A DNA stretch of 64,000 bases, from contig DATFFT010000111.1 in assembly GCA_035249905.1 (NCBI GenBank), positions 1 through 64,000 of the forward strand, in the 5' to 3' direction. The stretch comes from JAOUEA01 sp035249905. GTDB lineage: Bacteria; Actinomycetota; UBA4738; HRBIN12. This document shows positions 1-8,253 of this stretch, one piece after another (positions within the stretch are counted from its first letter, which is position 1; every line of letters begins with the position of its first letter). The notes under the pieces are model-generated. The model had not been told where the DNA came from, did not search any database, and saw nothing but the letters and a program-made list of their open reading frames with translations. The translations under genes were made by a program, and so were the position numbers.

Positions 1-1307
1 GCCAGGATCATGCGTTCGATCTCGGCCGGATCGACGCTCTCGTCGGACGCGTGGATCCGGGACCCCGCCAGGTCCTCCGCGCCCCACAGGATGAACTCAG
101 CATCGGGGCTGACGCGCTGCAGGGCCTGCAGCAGCGGGATCGACCCGCCCGAACCCGCTTCCCCCACGGGAGCGTCGAAGGCCTCCTGCAGGGCGGCGCG
201 GGCCGCGACGAAGGCCGGGCCGCCGGTCGTGCAGCGGAACGGGGGGGCGGTCTTCACCCGCTCGACCTCGACGGTCGCGCCCCACGGTGCGTGGGACTCC
301 AAGTGGCGCACGAGCGCGTCGAGCTCGCGGTCGGGATCGCTGCCCGGCACGATGCGCATCGACACCTTCGCCCGTGCACCGGGGAGCAGCACGTTCGAGG
401 ATCCTTCGATCGTCGTGGTGTCGATGCCGATCGCGTTGATGCTCGGCCTCGACCACAGTCGCGAGCCGACCGTCCCCGTGCCGATCAGCTCCGTGCCCTC
501 GAGCAGGTCGGCGGCGGAACGGAAGTCCGCCTCGGGGAGATCGGCCCCGGACCACTCCGTCGCGCTCACCCCGGCGACGCACACGGTGCCCTCGTCGTCG
601 TGCAGGGTCGCCAGCAGCCTGGCGAGCGCCATCATCGCGTCGGGGGCCGGCCCGCCGAACGCGCCCGAGTGCAGCGGATGCTGCAGCGTCGAGACCGTCA
701 CGATGCACGACACCTCTCCGCGCAGCGTGGTGGTGAGGATCGGTGCGCCGGCCTCGACGTTGCCCATGTCGCCGACCACGAAGACGTCGGCAGCGAACGA
801 AGCGGGGTTCGCCTCGACGAAGGCCTCGAGGTTCGACTCGGTCTCCTCCATGCCCTCCACGATCAGGCGCACCGTGCACGGCGGACGCCCTCCGAAGGCA
901 CGGACGGACGCGAGATGGATCGCGATCCCGCTCTTGTCGTCCGCCGCCCCGCGCCCGTAGAGGCGCCCATCGTCCTTCGTGACCGGTATCCACGGATCGG
1001 TGGTCCACCCCTGCTCCGGCGGCGCGGGCTGCACGTCGTAGTGGGCGTAGAGCACGACCGTGGGCGAGCCTTCCGGCCCCTCGATCTCGGCCACGACCGG
1101 CGGGTAGCCCCACGGCACGTCGCGCAGGGCGGCGTCGGAGAACCCGGCGTCGCGTGCGAGGGCGACCGTGCGCTCGGCCATCTCGCGCACGGGTTCCTCG
1201 GGGTAGCCGGGGAACGCGATCGACGGGATGCGCACGAGCGTCCCGAGCTCGTCGAGCACGCTCGGCATCATCTCGGCGATGGTGCGTGCAAGCGTGTCGG
1301 TCCTCAC
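1..1307 (-). CDS. M20-family dipeptidase/peptidase (3' end outside window)
   Basis: Metal-dependent hydrolase that probably cleaves dipeptides or N-acyl amino acids. The reading frame is open from a GTG at 1307 to the window edge, so the C-terminus is missing. Visible family motifs are the first metal-site segment AHYDVQP, then GRGAADDKSG with the bridging Asp, then EGMEE with the catalytic Glu pair, and the dimerisation-domain stretch HSGAFGGPAPDAM. The start was chosen because GGAGG lies 8 nt upstream of this GTG. It diverges from the formate-THF ligase gene. Family membership is clear; the substrate is not. Confidence 0.85.
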   Translation of the reverse strand, partial: MRTDTLARTIAEMMPSVLDELGTLVRIPSIAFPGYPEEPVREMAERTVALARDAGFSDAALRDVPWGYPPVVAEIEGPEGSPTVVLYAHYDVQPAPPEQGWTTDPWIPVTKDDGRLYGRGAADDKSGIAIHLASVRAFGGRPPCTVRLIVEGMEETESNLEAFVEANPASFAADVFVVGDMGNVEAGAPILTTTLRGEVSCIVTVSTLQHPLHSGAFGGPAPDAMMALARLLATLHDDEGTVCVAGVSATEWSGADLPEADFRSAADLLEGTELIGTGTVGSRLWSRPSINAIGIDTTTIEGSSNVLLPGARAKVSMRIVPGSDPDRELDALVRHLESHAPWGATVEVERVKTAPPFRCTTGGPAFVAARAALQEAFDAPVGEAGSGGSIPLLQALQRVSPDAEFILWGAEDLAGSRIHASDESVDPAEIERMIL

Positions 1308-1405
1308 GCGCTGGTCCTCCTCGGTCGGCGGCGTGGCCCCATTCAACACATCGGGTCGTCGTCGTGACTCCCATGACCGGGGGTCGCGGCGTGCGCACCG
1401 TCGGT

Positions 1406-1435
1406 TTGGACCCGCGCGACCGGTGGTCGTATCGT
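1406..1435 (+). promoter_or_regulatory. Promoter of formate-THF ligase gene
   Basis: TTGGAC at 1406-1411 and TATCGT at 1430-1435 are separated by 18 bp and lie about 40 nt before the ATG. A GGAGGG ribosome site follows at 1457-1462, so this transcript would carry a leader. Confidence 0.5.
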
Positions 1436-1474
1436 CCGGGAGCCGTTCGCGTTCATGGAGGGACAGCCGGCACG

Positions 1475-3145
1475 ATGAAGTCCGGACTCGAGATCGCCCA
1501 GGAAGCTCAGCTCAAACCGATCGCAGACGTCGCCGCGGCCGCCGGCATCGAGCCGCACGAGCTCGAGCAGTACGGCAGGCATCGCGCCAAGATCGACCTC
1601 TCGATCCTCGACCGCCTGGCCGACCGACCCGACGGCAAGCTGATCATCACGACCGCGATCACGCCCACGAAGGCGGGCGAGGGCAAGACCACGACCAGCG
1701 TCTCGCTCACGCAAGGCCTGGGGAAGATCGGCAAGCAGGTGTTGCAGTGCCTGCGTGAGCCCAGCATGGGTCCGGTCTTCGGTATCAAGGGCGGCGGCAA
1801 CGGCGGGGGCTACGCGCAGGTCGTTCCGATGGAGGAGATCAACCTGCACTTCAACGGCGACTTCCACGCCGTGCAGGCCGCGCACAACCTGCTCGCGGCG
1901 GCGCTCGACGCCAGCGTGTACCACGGCAACGAGCTCGGCATCGATCCGGCGACGATCACGTGGCCGCGAACCCTCGACGTGAACGACCGTGAGCTCCGAT
2001 ACACGGTGGTCGGCCTCGGCGGCAGGGTCCACGGCTACCCGAGGGAGAACTCGTTCGTGATCGTCGCTGCCTCCGAGGTCATGGCGGTGTTCGCGCTCGC
2101 CTCCGACGTGGCGGACCTGCGTCGGCGCCTCGGCGACATCGTGGTCGCGTCGAGCGGCGACGGGAAGCCCGTCACCGCCGAGGACCTCGAGGTCGCGGGC
2201 GCGATGACCGTGATCATGAAGGAGGCGCTCAAGCCCAACCTCGTGCAGACGCTCGAAGGACAGCCGGTCCTGATCCATGCCGGCCCGTTCGGGAACATCG
2301 CCCACGCCAACAACTCGATCATCGCCGACCGCGTCGCGCTGAAGCTCGCCGACTACGTCGTCACCGAGGGTGGGTTCGCGAGCGACCTGGGCTTCCAGAA
2401 GTTCTGCGACATCGTCTGCCGGTTCGGCGGGTTCACCCCCAGCGCCGCCGTGCTCGTCACCACCGTGCGGGCCACGAAGTCCCACGGGGGGAAGCCCTTC
2501 GCCGACCTGGGCGCCGAGGACCTCGACGCCCTTCGGCGTGGGATCGAGAACCTGCGAGCCCACATCGAGATCGTGGGGCAGTACGGGCTTCCGTGCGTCG
2601 TCTCGATCAACGAGTTCCCGAGCGACACCGAGGCCGAGATCGGCCTGATCCGCGAGCTCGCGGTCGAGGCCGGCGCGGAGACCGTCGTCGTGAACCGCGG
2701 GTTCGCCCAGGGCGGCGAAGGAGCCGTCGAGCTCGCCGGGGCCGTCGTCGAGGCGTGCGAACGGCCGAGCTCGTTCGACTTCCTCACGCCGGCGGGCGCG
2801 GGACTGAAGGAGCAGATCGAGGCGATCGCGACCCGGCTCTACGGCGCCGAGGGCGTCGATTACCTGCCGCAGGCGGAGAAGGACATCGCCCGCATGGGCG
2901 AGCTCGGGTTCGGGCAGGTGCCCGTGTGCATGGCGAAGACCCACCTCTCGCTCAGCCACGATCCCTTGATGCTCAACCGGCCGGGAGGGTTCCGCCTGCC
3001 GGTGCGCGGCGTGGTGCCGAGTGCGGGCGCGGGGTTCGTCGTCGCGCTCTGCGGCGACATGCAGCGCATGCCCGGCTACGGTCGCACGCCCGCGTTCCAC
3101 GACATCGACGTCGACGATCAGGGTCGCACGGTCGGCCTGTTCTGA
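1475..3145 (+). CDS. fhs: Formate-tetrahydrofolate ligase
   Basis: Cytoplasmic enzyme that joins formate to tetrahydrofolate using ATP, giving 10-formyl-THF. The 556-residue product matches the usual length of about 555-560. The P-loop TPTKAGEGKTT sits at residues 63-73. It is followed by the family stretches EPSMGPVFGIKGGG and NGDFHAVQAAHNLLAA, and FGGFTPSAAVLV further on. The ATG at 1475 has GGAGGG 12 nt upstream; longer in-frame starts would run into the promoter. It lies beside a series of other THF genes, so it probably supplies or drains the formyl-THF pool. Nothing needed for activity appears to be missing. Confidence 0.96.
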   Translation: MKSGLEIAQEAQLKPIADVAAAAGIEPHELEQYGRHRAKIDLSILDRLADRPDGKLIITTAITPTKAGEGKTTTSVSLTQGLGKIGKQVLQCLREPSMGPVFGIKGGGNGGGYAQVVPMEEINLHFNGDFHAVQAAHNLLAAALDASVYHGNELGIDPATITWPRTLDVNDRELRYTVVGLGGRVHGYPRENSFVIVAASEVMAVFALASDVADLRRRLGDIVVASSGDGKPVTAEDLEVAGAMTVIMKEALKPNLVQTLEGQPVLIHAGPFGNIAHANNSIIADRVALKLADYVVTEGGFASDLGFQKFCDIVCRFGGFTPSAAVLVTTVRATKSHGGKPFADLGAEDLDALRRGIENLRAHIEIVGQYGLPCVVSINEFPSDTEAEIGLIRELAVEAGAETVVVNRGFAQGGEGAVELAGAVVEACERPSSFDFLTPAGAGLKEQIEAIATRLYGAEGVDYLPQAEKDIARMGELGFGQVPVCMAKTHLSLSHDPLMLNRPGGFRLPVRGVVPSAGAGFVVALCGDMQRMPGYGRTPAFHDIDVDDQGRTVGLF

Positions 3146-3161
3146 GCCTGCTGATCGGGTC

Positions 3162-3783
3162 ATGGCCGAAGCGATCGCACCGGCAGAACGCGGCGCCGAT
3201 CGAGCGTCGCAACTCCTCGCGCGGCCGGCGATCCTACGGCTCGCGTCGTCGTGCGCCGCCACGCTGATCGCGGGAATGGTCGTCGGAGGGTTCGGCACGA
3301 GGCTCGCGATGCGGCTGTCCGCGTTGGCGGCCGACGACTCCCGGATCGGCTTGATCACCGACAACGGCAACGTCGTCGGAGAGATCACGGGCGAAGGAAC
3401 CCTGGCGCTCTTCGTCTTCGTTGGGCTGGCAGCGGGCCTGTCGATGGGACTGATGCTGTTCGTCCTGCGCACCGTGCTGCCGAGCCGCCTGCTGCCCCTG
3501 TCCGTCTCGGTCGTACTCCTGGCAAGCGGCTGGCGCCGTTGACGCTCGCGACCACCGCGCTCGGGTTCGTGTTCGGAGTACTCGGCGTCGGCCTCCTCGC
3601 GGGCCTGGTTCTGGGCCGCTCGCCGGAGCCATCGTGCTCGTGCCCGTGCTGGGGCTGACCGCCGCCGTGTCGTCCGGGAGGCAGGCGTTCCTGGCTCGGA
3701 GCGTCGCGCTCGCGCTGCTCCTGGTCGCCTCGATCGCGGGCCTCGTTCGGTTCGTCGGCGACGTCACGACGATCGTGGGCTGA
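3162..3783 (+). pseudogene. Multi-pass membrane protein gene broken by two frameshifts
   Basis: The frame opens at ATG 3162 (MAEAIAPAE) and encodes two hydrophobic segments, then stops at 3542. Hydrophobic sequence continues without pause in the next frame to 3658 (LTLATTALGFVFGVLGVGLL). It then continues in the third frame to the TGA at 3781-3783 (AIVLVPVLGLTAAV and SVALALLLVASIAGLV). Joined together they give a plausible five-helix protein of about 205 residues. The breaks fall near 3525-3540 and 3620-3632. Either the gene has decayed, or two single-base errors exist in the sequence. No family was recognised. Confidence 0.6.
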
Positions 3784-3786
3784 GCG

Positions 3787-4197
3787 TCACGCTTCCGGAG
3801 GCATCACACAGAACTCGTTGCCTTCCGGATCGAGCATCACGGCCCACACGTTGCCCTCTTCCTCCGCCCAGTTCCGCAGCGTGGCGCCGAGGCCTTCGAG
3901 CCTGATCACCTCGTCGTCGACGGTCTCCTCGGCCACCACGTCGATGTGCACGCGGTTCTTCCCCGACTTGGGTTCGGGCACCTCGGTGAAGAACAACACC
4001 GGCAGGCCCGGCGGCTCCTCGTCGGGTGGCTCGACCATGACGCTCGGATCGTCTTCCGGGTCCTCGATGCCCCTGGCCGCGAGTCGTTCGATCTCCGCGA
4101 CATCGTAGGCGGCCACGCGCCAGCCGAGCGCGGTCGCCCAGAACCGCGCGAGCGGCGCGGCGTCCTCGCAATCGAAGACGATGGCGTCGATACGCAC
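3787..4197 (-). CDS. VOC/glyoxalase-like domain protein
   Basis: A 136-residue single-domain protein of the vicinal oxygen chelate fold. It opens RIDAIVFDCEDAAPLARFW and ends VMLDPEGNEFCVMPPEA, both typical of actinobacterial glyoxalase-like proteins. The substrate cannot be inferred. The GTG start at 4197 has TAGTGT at 4209-4204, 6 nt upstream, so the transcript is probably leaderless. It converges on the broken membrane-protein gene with only 3 bp between stop codons. Confidence 0.8.
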   Translation of the reverse strand: MRIDAIVFDCEDAAPLARFWATALGWRVAAYDVAEIERLAARGIEDPEDDPSVMVEPPDEEPPGLPVLFFTEVPEPKSGKNRVHIDVVAEETVDDEVIRLEGLGATLRNWAEEEGNVWAVMLDPEGNEFCVMPPEA

Positions 4198-4276
4198 GAC
4201 GCGACACTACGCGGACCGCCGGCTGGGCACCAGAGCTCCGGCACGACCGAGCCGAGAGCCTCGGTGGGCCTCGGCG

Positions 4277-4918
4277 CTATCCGGTCAGCCGGAGCCCGAA
4301 CGCCTCGCGGCACTGCTCGAGCAACAGGCCGGCCCGCGATCTGATGCCGGCGACCTCGTCGAGCAGCGCGTGGCGTCGCGTCTCGTCCTCGAGCGACGTG
4401 GCGTTGATCTCCACGTTCGCCTTCGCCCCCAGCACCGAGGCGAACAACATGCCCGCCGCGGTCATGCCGTCGCTGGACGCGTTGGGGTTGCCCATCGCCG
4501 TGGCGTCTTCCGCGAGCTCCATCAGGTCCACGGCCCGGCGGGCGATCTCGAGCGGCACCGCGGCGGCGCCCTCGAGCCCCCGTTGGATCGCGGCGGCTCG
4601 CTCCGCCCGCTCGACGTCGGTCTCCTTCGGCAGCCGGAAGGCCGTCATCACCGCTTCGAACGCCTCGGCGTCCCGTTCGCCGAGAGCGAGGAACTCGGTG
4701 CGGGCCTCGTCGGCTCGCTGCACCATCGCAGCCATACGTTCCTCGAGGTCCTCGAACCCACGTCTGCCCTGGGTGAGACGCCCGACCATCGAGATCAGCG
4801 CGGCACCGATCGCGCCGGCGGCGGCGGCGGCGGCCCCGCCCCCCGGTGTCGGATCCTTCGATCCCATCCCCTGCAGGAAGGCGTCGACCGTCATCGCTCC
4901 GAAGCGTCCCTCGCTCAC
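4277..4918 (-). CDS. Formiminotransferase-cyclodeaminase family protein (cyclodeaminase/methenyl-THF cyclohydrolase domain)
   Basis: A 213-residue protein corresponding to the C-terminal domain of animal FTCD and to bacterial FchA. It would convert 5-formimino-THF to 5,10-methenyl-THF plus ammonia, or hydrolyse methenyl-THF. The hallmark is the early DPTPGGGAAAAAAGA segment (about residues 22-36), with NPNASSDGMTAAGML further on. The GTG start overlaps the stop of the formimidoyltransferase gene as GTGA (4915-4918), so the two activities are co-translated as separate chains. Its partner gene makes the deaminase role the likelier one. Confidence 0.9.
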   Translation of the reverse strand: MSEGRFGAMTVDAFLQGMGSKDPTPGGGAAAAAAGAIGAALISMVGRLTQGRRGFEDLEERMAAMVQRADEARTEFLALGERDAEAFEAVMTAFRLPKETDVERAERAAAIQRGLEGAAAVPLEIARRAVDLMELAEDATAMGNPNASSDGMTAAGMLFASVLGAKANVEINATSLEDETRRHALLDEVAGIRSRAGLLLEQCREAFGLRLTG

Positions 4919-5847
4919 CTCAGGCTCCCCTCGCTCCCCTCGCTGCCTTCGCGGTCCATGAGACGCTCCAGCACCTGGCGACCGGGGTCGAATCCGACGA
5001 TGCGCAGATGCTCGGGATCATCGTCTCCGATGGCCGACGCGGGCACGAGCCCCACGATCTCCGAATCGGTCACGGACATGCCGTGCTCCCCCGCCAGGCG
5101 GGTGACCTCGTCGAACGCCGTCCTCAGGCCGGTGACCTCGTGGTCCACGAGGTTCATCGAGACGGTCACGATGCCCCCGCGATCGGGCGCGGCGAAGCCG
5201 ATCGCCCTCACCGACCGCAGTCCTCCGTCCGACTCGCGCACCGCCTTCGCGATCGCCTTGGCCGCGGGCTCGTCGCGGCCGTCGAGGTACACGTTGAAGG
5301 CGATCAGCGGCTTCCGGGCGCCGACCGCCGTCGCTCCCGCACGCCCGATCTCGTGCGGACCGAAGTCCGGTAGCCGCTCCCCCGAAGCCACCGCCGCTCG
5401 CAGCCCCTCGAACTGGCCACGCCGCACGGCCGCGAGTGACGACCGCTCCTCGTCCGCCGCCGCCCGATCGTAGAGGTACACCGGCACCCCGACCCGCTCG
5501 GCCAGCTCTCGCCCGAACGTTCGCGCGAGCACGACGCACGCCTCCATCGAGGTGCCCCGCAGGGGCATGAACGGGATCACATCTGCCGCGCCCATGCGTG
5601 GATGGCCGCCGCGATGCTCGTACATGTCGATCAGCCCCACGGCGGTCTCGGCCCCGGCCATCGCGCTGGCCCGGACCGCCTCGGCGTCGCCCAGCACGGT
5701 GGTGTCGAGCCGGTTGTGATCGGGATCGGCTTCCGCGAAGACGACACGAGCACCGGGCACGCGCAAGGCGTCGACGATGGCGTCGATCACATCGGCGCGC
5801 CGCCCTTCGCTGAAGTTGGGGACCACGCCGTAGAGTTCATCGGGCAT
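4915..5847 (-). CDS. ftcD: Glutamate formimidoyltransferase
   Basis: Transfers the formimino group between N-formimino-L-glutamate and THF, the last histidine-degradation step that yields a one-carbon unit. The 310-residue length suits the stand-alone N-terminal FTCD domain. VPNFSEG is at residues 9-15, and GHPRMGAADVIPF begins at residue 81, so His82 matches the catalytic histidine of the animal enzyme. The chain ends in a short repetitive REGSEGSEGS tail from a GA-rich repeat. TATGCT at 5859-5854 lies 6 nt before the ATG, indicating a leaderless promoter for the two-gene operon. No other histidine-degradation gene is in the window. Confidence 0.93.
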   Translation of the reverse strand: MPDELYGVVPNFSEGRRADVIDAIVDALRVPGARVVFAEADPDHNRLDTTVLGDAEAVRASAMAGAETAVGLIDMYEHRGGHPRMGAADVIPFMPLRGTSMEACVVLARTFGRELAERVGVPVYLYDRAAADEERSSLAAVRRGQFEGLRAAVASGERLPDFGPHEIGRAGATAVGARKPLIAFNVYLDGRDEPAAKAIAKAVRESDGGLRSVRAIGFAAPDRGGIVTVSMNLVDHEVTGLRTAFDEVTRLAGEHGMSVTDSEIVGLVPASAIGDDDPEHLRIVGFDPGRQVLERLMDREGSEGSEGSLR

Positions 5848-5863
5848 CGGTCCAGCATAGGCA

Positions 5864-5888
5864 CGGGGCGGGGTCCGTCCCCGCCCCG
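5864..5888 (-). terminator. Hairpin after the GcvT-like pair
   Basis: Perfect 10-bp inverted repeat (5864-5873 and 5879-5888) with a 5-nt loop, 25 nt beyond the stop of the upstream GcvT-like gene and just before the ftcD promoter. There is no T-run, as is common in high-GC actinobacteria. It could also be a roadblock that insulates ftcD. Confidence 0.55.
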
Positions 5889-5913
5889 AGCCTCCCGCGG
5901 TACCGGCGAGGAG

Positions 5914-7008
5914 CTATGCGCGAGGGCGCTCCTTCTTCGGATCGAGCAACGACAAGACCTCGACCGTGGCCGAAGCGGTACCGCCCCCCACCGCGACCTC
6001 CACCTTCTCGCCGTCGTTCGCTGCCTCGGCGTCGAGGATCGCGAGCCCGATCGTGCCGAGCCTGGGCGAGGAGGCGGGCGACGTCACGAGGCCGATCTCG
6101 CGGCCGTCCTTCGTCACCGCCGCGCCGTAGTCGGGGACGACGTCGCCCTCGATCTTCAGCGTCTTGAACCGCTTCGGCGGGTTCGCGCCGCGCTCGGCGA
6201 GCGCGGCCGCGGCCACGACCTCCGTGTCGGTCTTGATGAACCGGTCCATCGACAGGTCCCAAGGTGAGATCTCGCCCGGTTGGTAGTCGACGGCGATGAT
6301 GATCAGGCCGACCTCCGTCCGAGCGAGGTCGATCGCCGTCAAGCCGAAGGGCGTGGCACCCGCATCGATCAACGCGTCCCACACGCGCCGTGCGTCACCT
6401 GGGGCCAGCACGACTTCGTACCCCTTCTCACCGCTGAATCCGGTGCGCAGCACCCACGCCTCGGCTCCGGCCACGGTCGTCTTCTCCGGCCAGAACCGGA
6501 AGTACCCCAGCTCCGCGAGGTCACGGCCGGTCAGGGGCTGCAGCGTGGCCTGCGCGGTGGGGCCCTGGACCGCGATCATCGCGTAGTCGTCGGTCTTGTG
6601 ATCGATGGTCGCGTCGAGGCCGTCGGCCGTCTCGCGGAACCAGCCCTCGATCCCGGGTGTGTTGATCATCACCAGGAAGTGGTCGTCGGCGAGCTTGTAG
6701 ACGTTCCCGTCGTCGATCATCAGGCCGTCGGCGTTCACGAACGCCCCGTATCGCACCGAGCCGTCGCGCATGCCCTCGAGCGAGTTTGTGAATCGGCGTT
6801 GGATCAGCCGGGCGGCATCGGGACCGGTCACCTCGTACTTGCACGTCGAGTAGAGGTCCCAGATGCCGGTGCCCGTGCGAACCGCTTCGTACTCGGCCAT
6901 CGGGTCGCCGCCCTCGTGCATCGCCCAGGGGTAGCCGTCCTCCCAGATGACCTCCGCGTTCTGCTCCATGTGCCATTCGTGCAGCGGCGAGCGCTTGTCC
7001 TCGCTCAT
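5914..7008 (-). CDS. GcvT-like aminomethyltransferase family protein (copy 1)
   Basis: THF-dependent enzyme of the GcvT/DmdA fold, 364 residues. Features seen are GIWDLYSTCKYEVTGPDA near the N-terminus, the central RTGFSGEKGYEV signature, LTAIDLARTEVG, and the C-terminal SPASSPRLGTIGLAIL. It is not the canonical glycine-cleavage T protein, which lies at 51845-52957. It probably moves a methyl or methylene group from a small substrate to THF, but the substrate is unknown. GGAG precedes the ATG by 9-10 nt. It sits 48 nt downstream of its paralogue and shares the same final residues DPKKERPRA. Confidence 0.82.
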   Translation of the reverse strand: MSEDKRSPLHEWHMEQNAEVIWEDGYPWAMHEGGDPMAEYEAVRTGTGIWDLYSTCKYEVTGPDAARLIQRRFTNSLEGMRDGSVRYGAFVNADGLMIDDGNVYKLADDHFLVMINTPGIEGWFRETADGLDATIDHKTDDYAMIAVQGPTAQATLQPLTGRDLAELGYFRFWPEKTTVAGAEAWVLRTGFSGEKGYEVVLAPGDARRVWDALIDAGATPFGLTAIDLARTEVGLIIIAVDYQPGEISPWDLSMDRFIKTDTEVVAAAALAERGANPPKRFKTLKIEGDVVPDYGAAVTKDGREIGLVTSPASSPRLGTIGLAILDAEAANDGEKVEVAVGGGTASATVEVLSLLDPKKERPRA

Positions 7009-7056
7009 GCGTCCCGTCTCCTCTCGTCGTCCTCGGATCCCCGGAAGCTGCGCGCA

Positions 7057-8160
7057 TCATGCCCGGGGACGTTCCTTCTTCGGGTCGTACACGGCGAGCA
7101 CGTCGACCGTGCCGCCCGTCGTGGTGCCGTCGGGCATCGCGACCTCGACCGGAGTTCCGATCCTCGCCACGTCGGTCCGCACGATCGCCAGCCCGATCGC
7201 TCCGAACGTCGGGCTCGTCGCAGGGCTGGTCAGCACGCCGGCATCGGCCCCTGCGACGGTCACCCCCGCTCCGTATTCGGGCAGCGTCTCGCCCTCCAGC
7301 CGTATCGTCACGAATCGGTTCGGTGGGTCGGCGGCGACGGCGCGCAACTGGTCCTTGCCCATGAACTCGCCCTGGCCCTCGAGCGCCACGAGCCGGTCGA
7401 GCCCGAGGTCGTACGGGGTCCGTCGGTGCGGCTCGTAGTCGTAGTCGGTCACGATCATGCCGGTCTCGACCCGCACCGGCTCGATGATGTCCACCCCGTA
7501 CGGCGTGGCGCCGGCGCCCTCGACCGCACCCCAGACCGCCGTTGCGTGCTCGGGCCGCAGGAACACCTCGTAGCCCAGCTCTCCCGAGAACCCCGTGCGG
7601 GAGAGCCAGACCGGCGCTCCCCCGATCGTCACCGGTTGCGGGAAGAACGTGAAGTACCCAAGCTCGTCGACGTCGGCATCCGTGAGGATCGACCGAACGA
7701 GGTCCCGGCTCTTCGGGCCCTGGATCTGCAGGCTCGGCAGGTCCGGAGCGATGTACTCGATCTGCACGTCGAGACCCTTCGTGGCCTCCGCGAAGTACTC
7801 CGAACGCTCGTTCCCGTTCGTGCAGACCCACAGATGCGAAGCGGAGTGGCGGAACACGGTGCCGTCGTCGACGACGAGCCCGGCCTCGTCGACGAACGCC
7901 CCGTAGCGGACCTGGCCGTCACGCATGCCGACGATGTCGTTCGTGTGGACGCGCTGGGCGGCCTCGACCGCCTCGGGCCCCCGGAACTCCCACTTGTTCA
8001 GCGGCGAGAGATCCCACATGCCCACGCCCTCGCGGACGGCTCGATACTCAGCCTCAACGTCGCCGTAGTTCGTGACCCAGAGCCAGCCGGCCTCCTCCAT
8101 GAAGCCGGCCGCGCTCGCCGACGTGATCTCGTGGAACGCGGTCTGCCTGCTCGGACTCAC
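7057..8160 (-). CDS. GcvT-like aminomethyltransferase family protein (copy 2)
   Basis: Paralogue of the next gene downstream, 367 residues, with the same architecture: GMWDLSPLNKWEFRGPEA, RTGFSGELGYEV, SPATSPTFGAIGLAIV and the identical tail DPKKERPRA. The pair clearly arose by duplication but has diverged over most of its length, so the two may act on different substrates or as a heteromer. The GTG start has a GAAGG site. An inverted repeat overlaps a candidate promoter upstream (8224-8253). Neighbouring THF enzymes support a one-carbon role; reaction and substrate are inference. Confidence 0.82.
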   Translation of the reverse strand: MSPSRQTAFHEITSASAAGFMEEAGWLWVTNYGDVEAEYRAVREGVGMWDLSPLNKWEFRGPEAVEAAQRVHTNDIVGMRDGQVRYGAFVDEAGLVVDDGTVFRHSASHLWVCTNGNERSEYFAEATKGLDVQIEYIAPDLPSLQIQGPKSRDLVRSILTDADVDELGYFTFFPQPVTIGGAPVWLSRTGFSGELGYEVFLRPEHATAVWGAVEGAGATPYGVDIIEPVRVETGMIVTDYDYEPHRRTPYDLGLDRLVALEGQGEFMGKDQLRAVAADPPNRFVTIRLEGETLPEYGAGVTVAGADAGVLTSPATSPTFGAIGLAIVRTDVARIGTPVEVAMPDGTTTGGTVDVLAVYDPKKERPRA

Positions 8161-8223
8161 CCTTCACCCTTCGCTCGATGGTGGCGGCCTCTCATCCGAG
8201 GCCGGCCACCCGTCCGTGGACGC

Positions 8224-8253
8224 GTTCTACCAGAGGTTTGAACGGTTGTTCAA
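8224..8253 (-). promoter_or_regulatory. Promoter/operator of the GcvT-like pair
   Basis: On the minus strand, TTGAAC (8253-8248) and TAGAAC (8229-8224) are separated by 18 bp and could be -35 and -10 elements. The -35 is one arm of a perfect repeat TTGAAC-N4-GTTCAA (8238-8253), a likely repressor site. It overlaps the stop codon of the cyclo-ligase gene. Confidence 0.4.

Noticed and set aside
8161..8249. Glycine riboswitch before the GcvT-like pair
   Set aside because: The interval is only 89 bp and no tandem aptamer-like structure was seen, only the TTGAAC/GTTCAA repeat.
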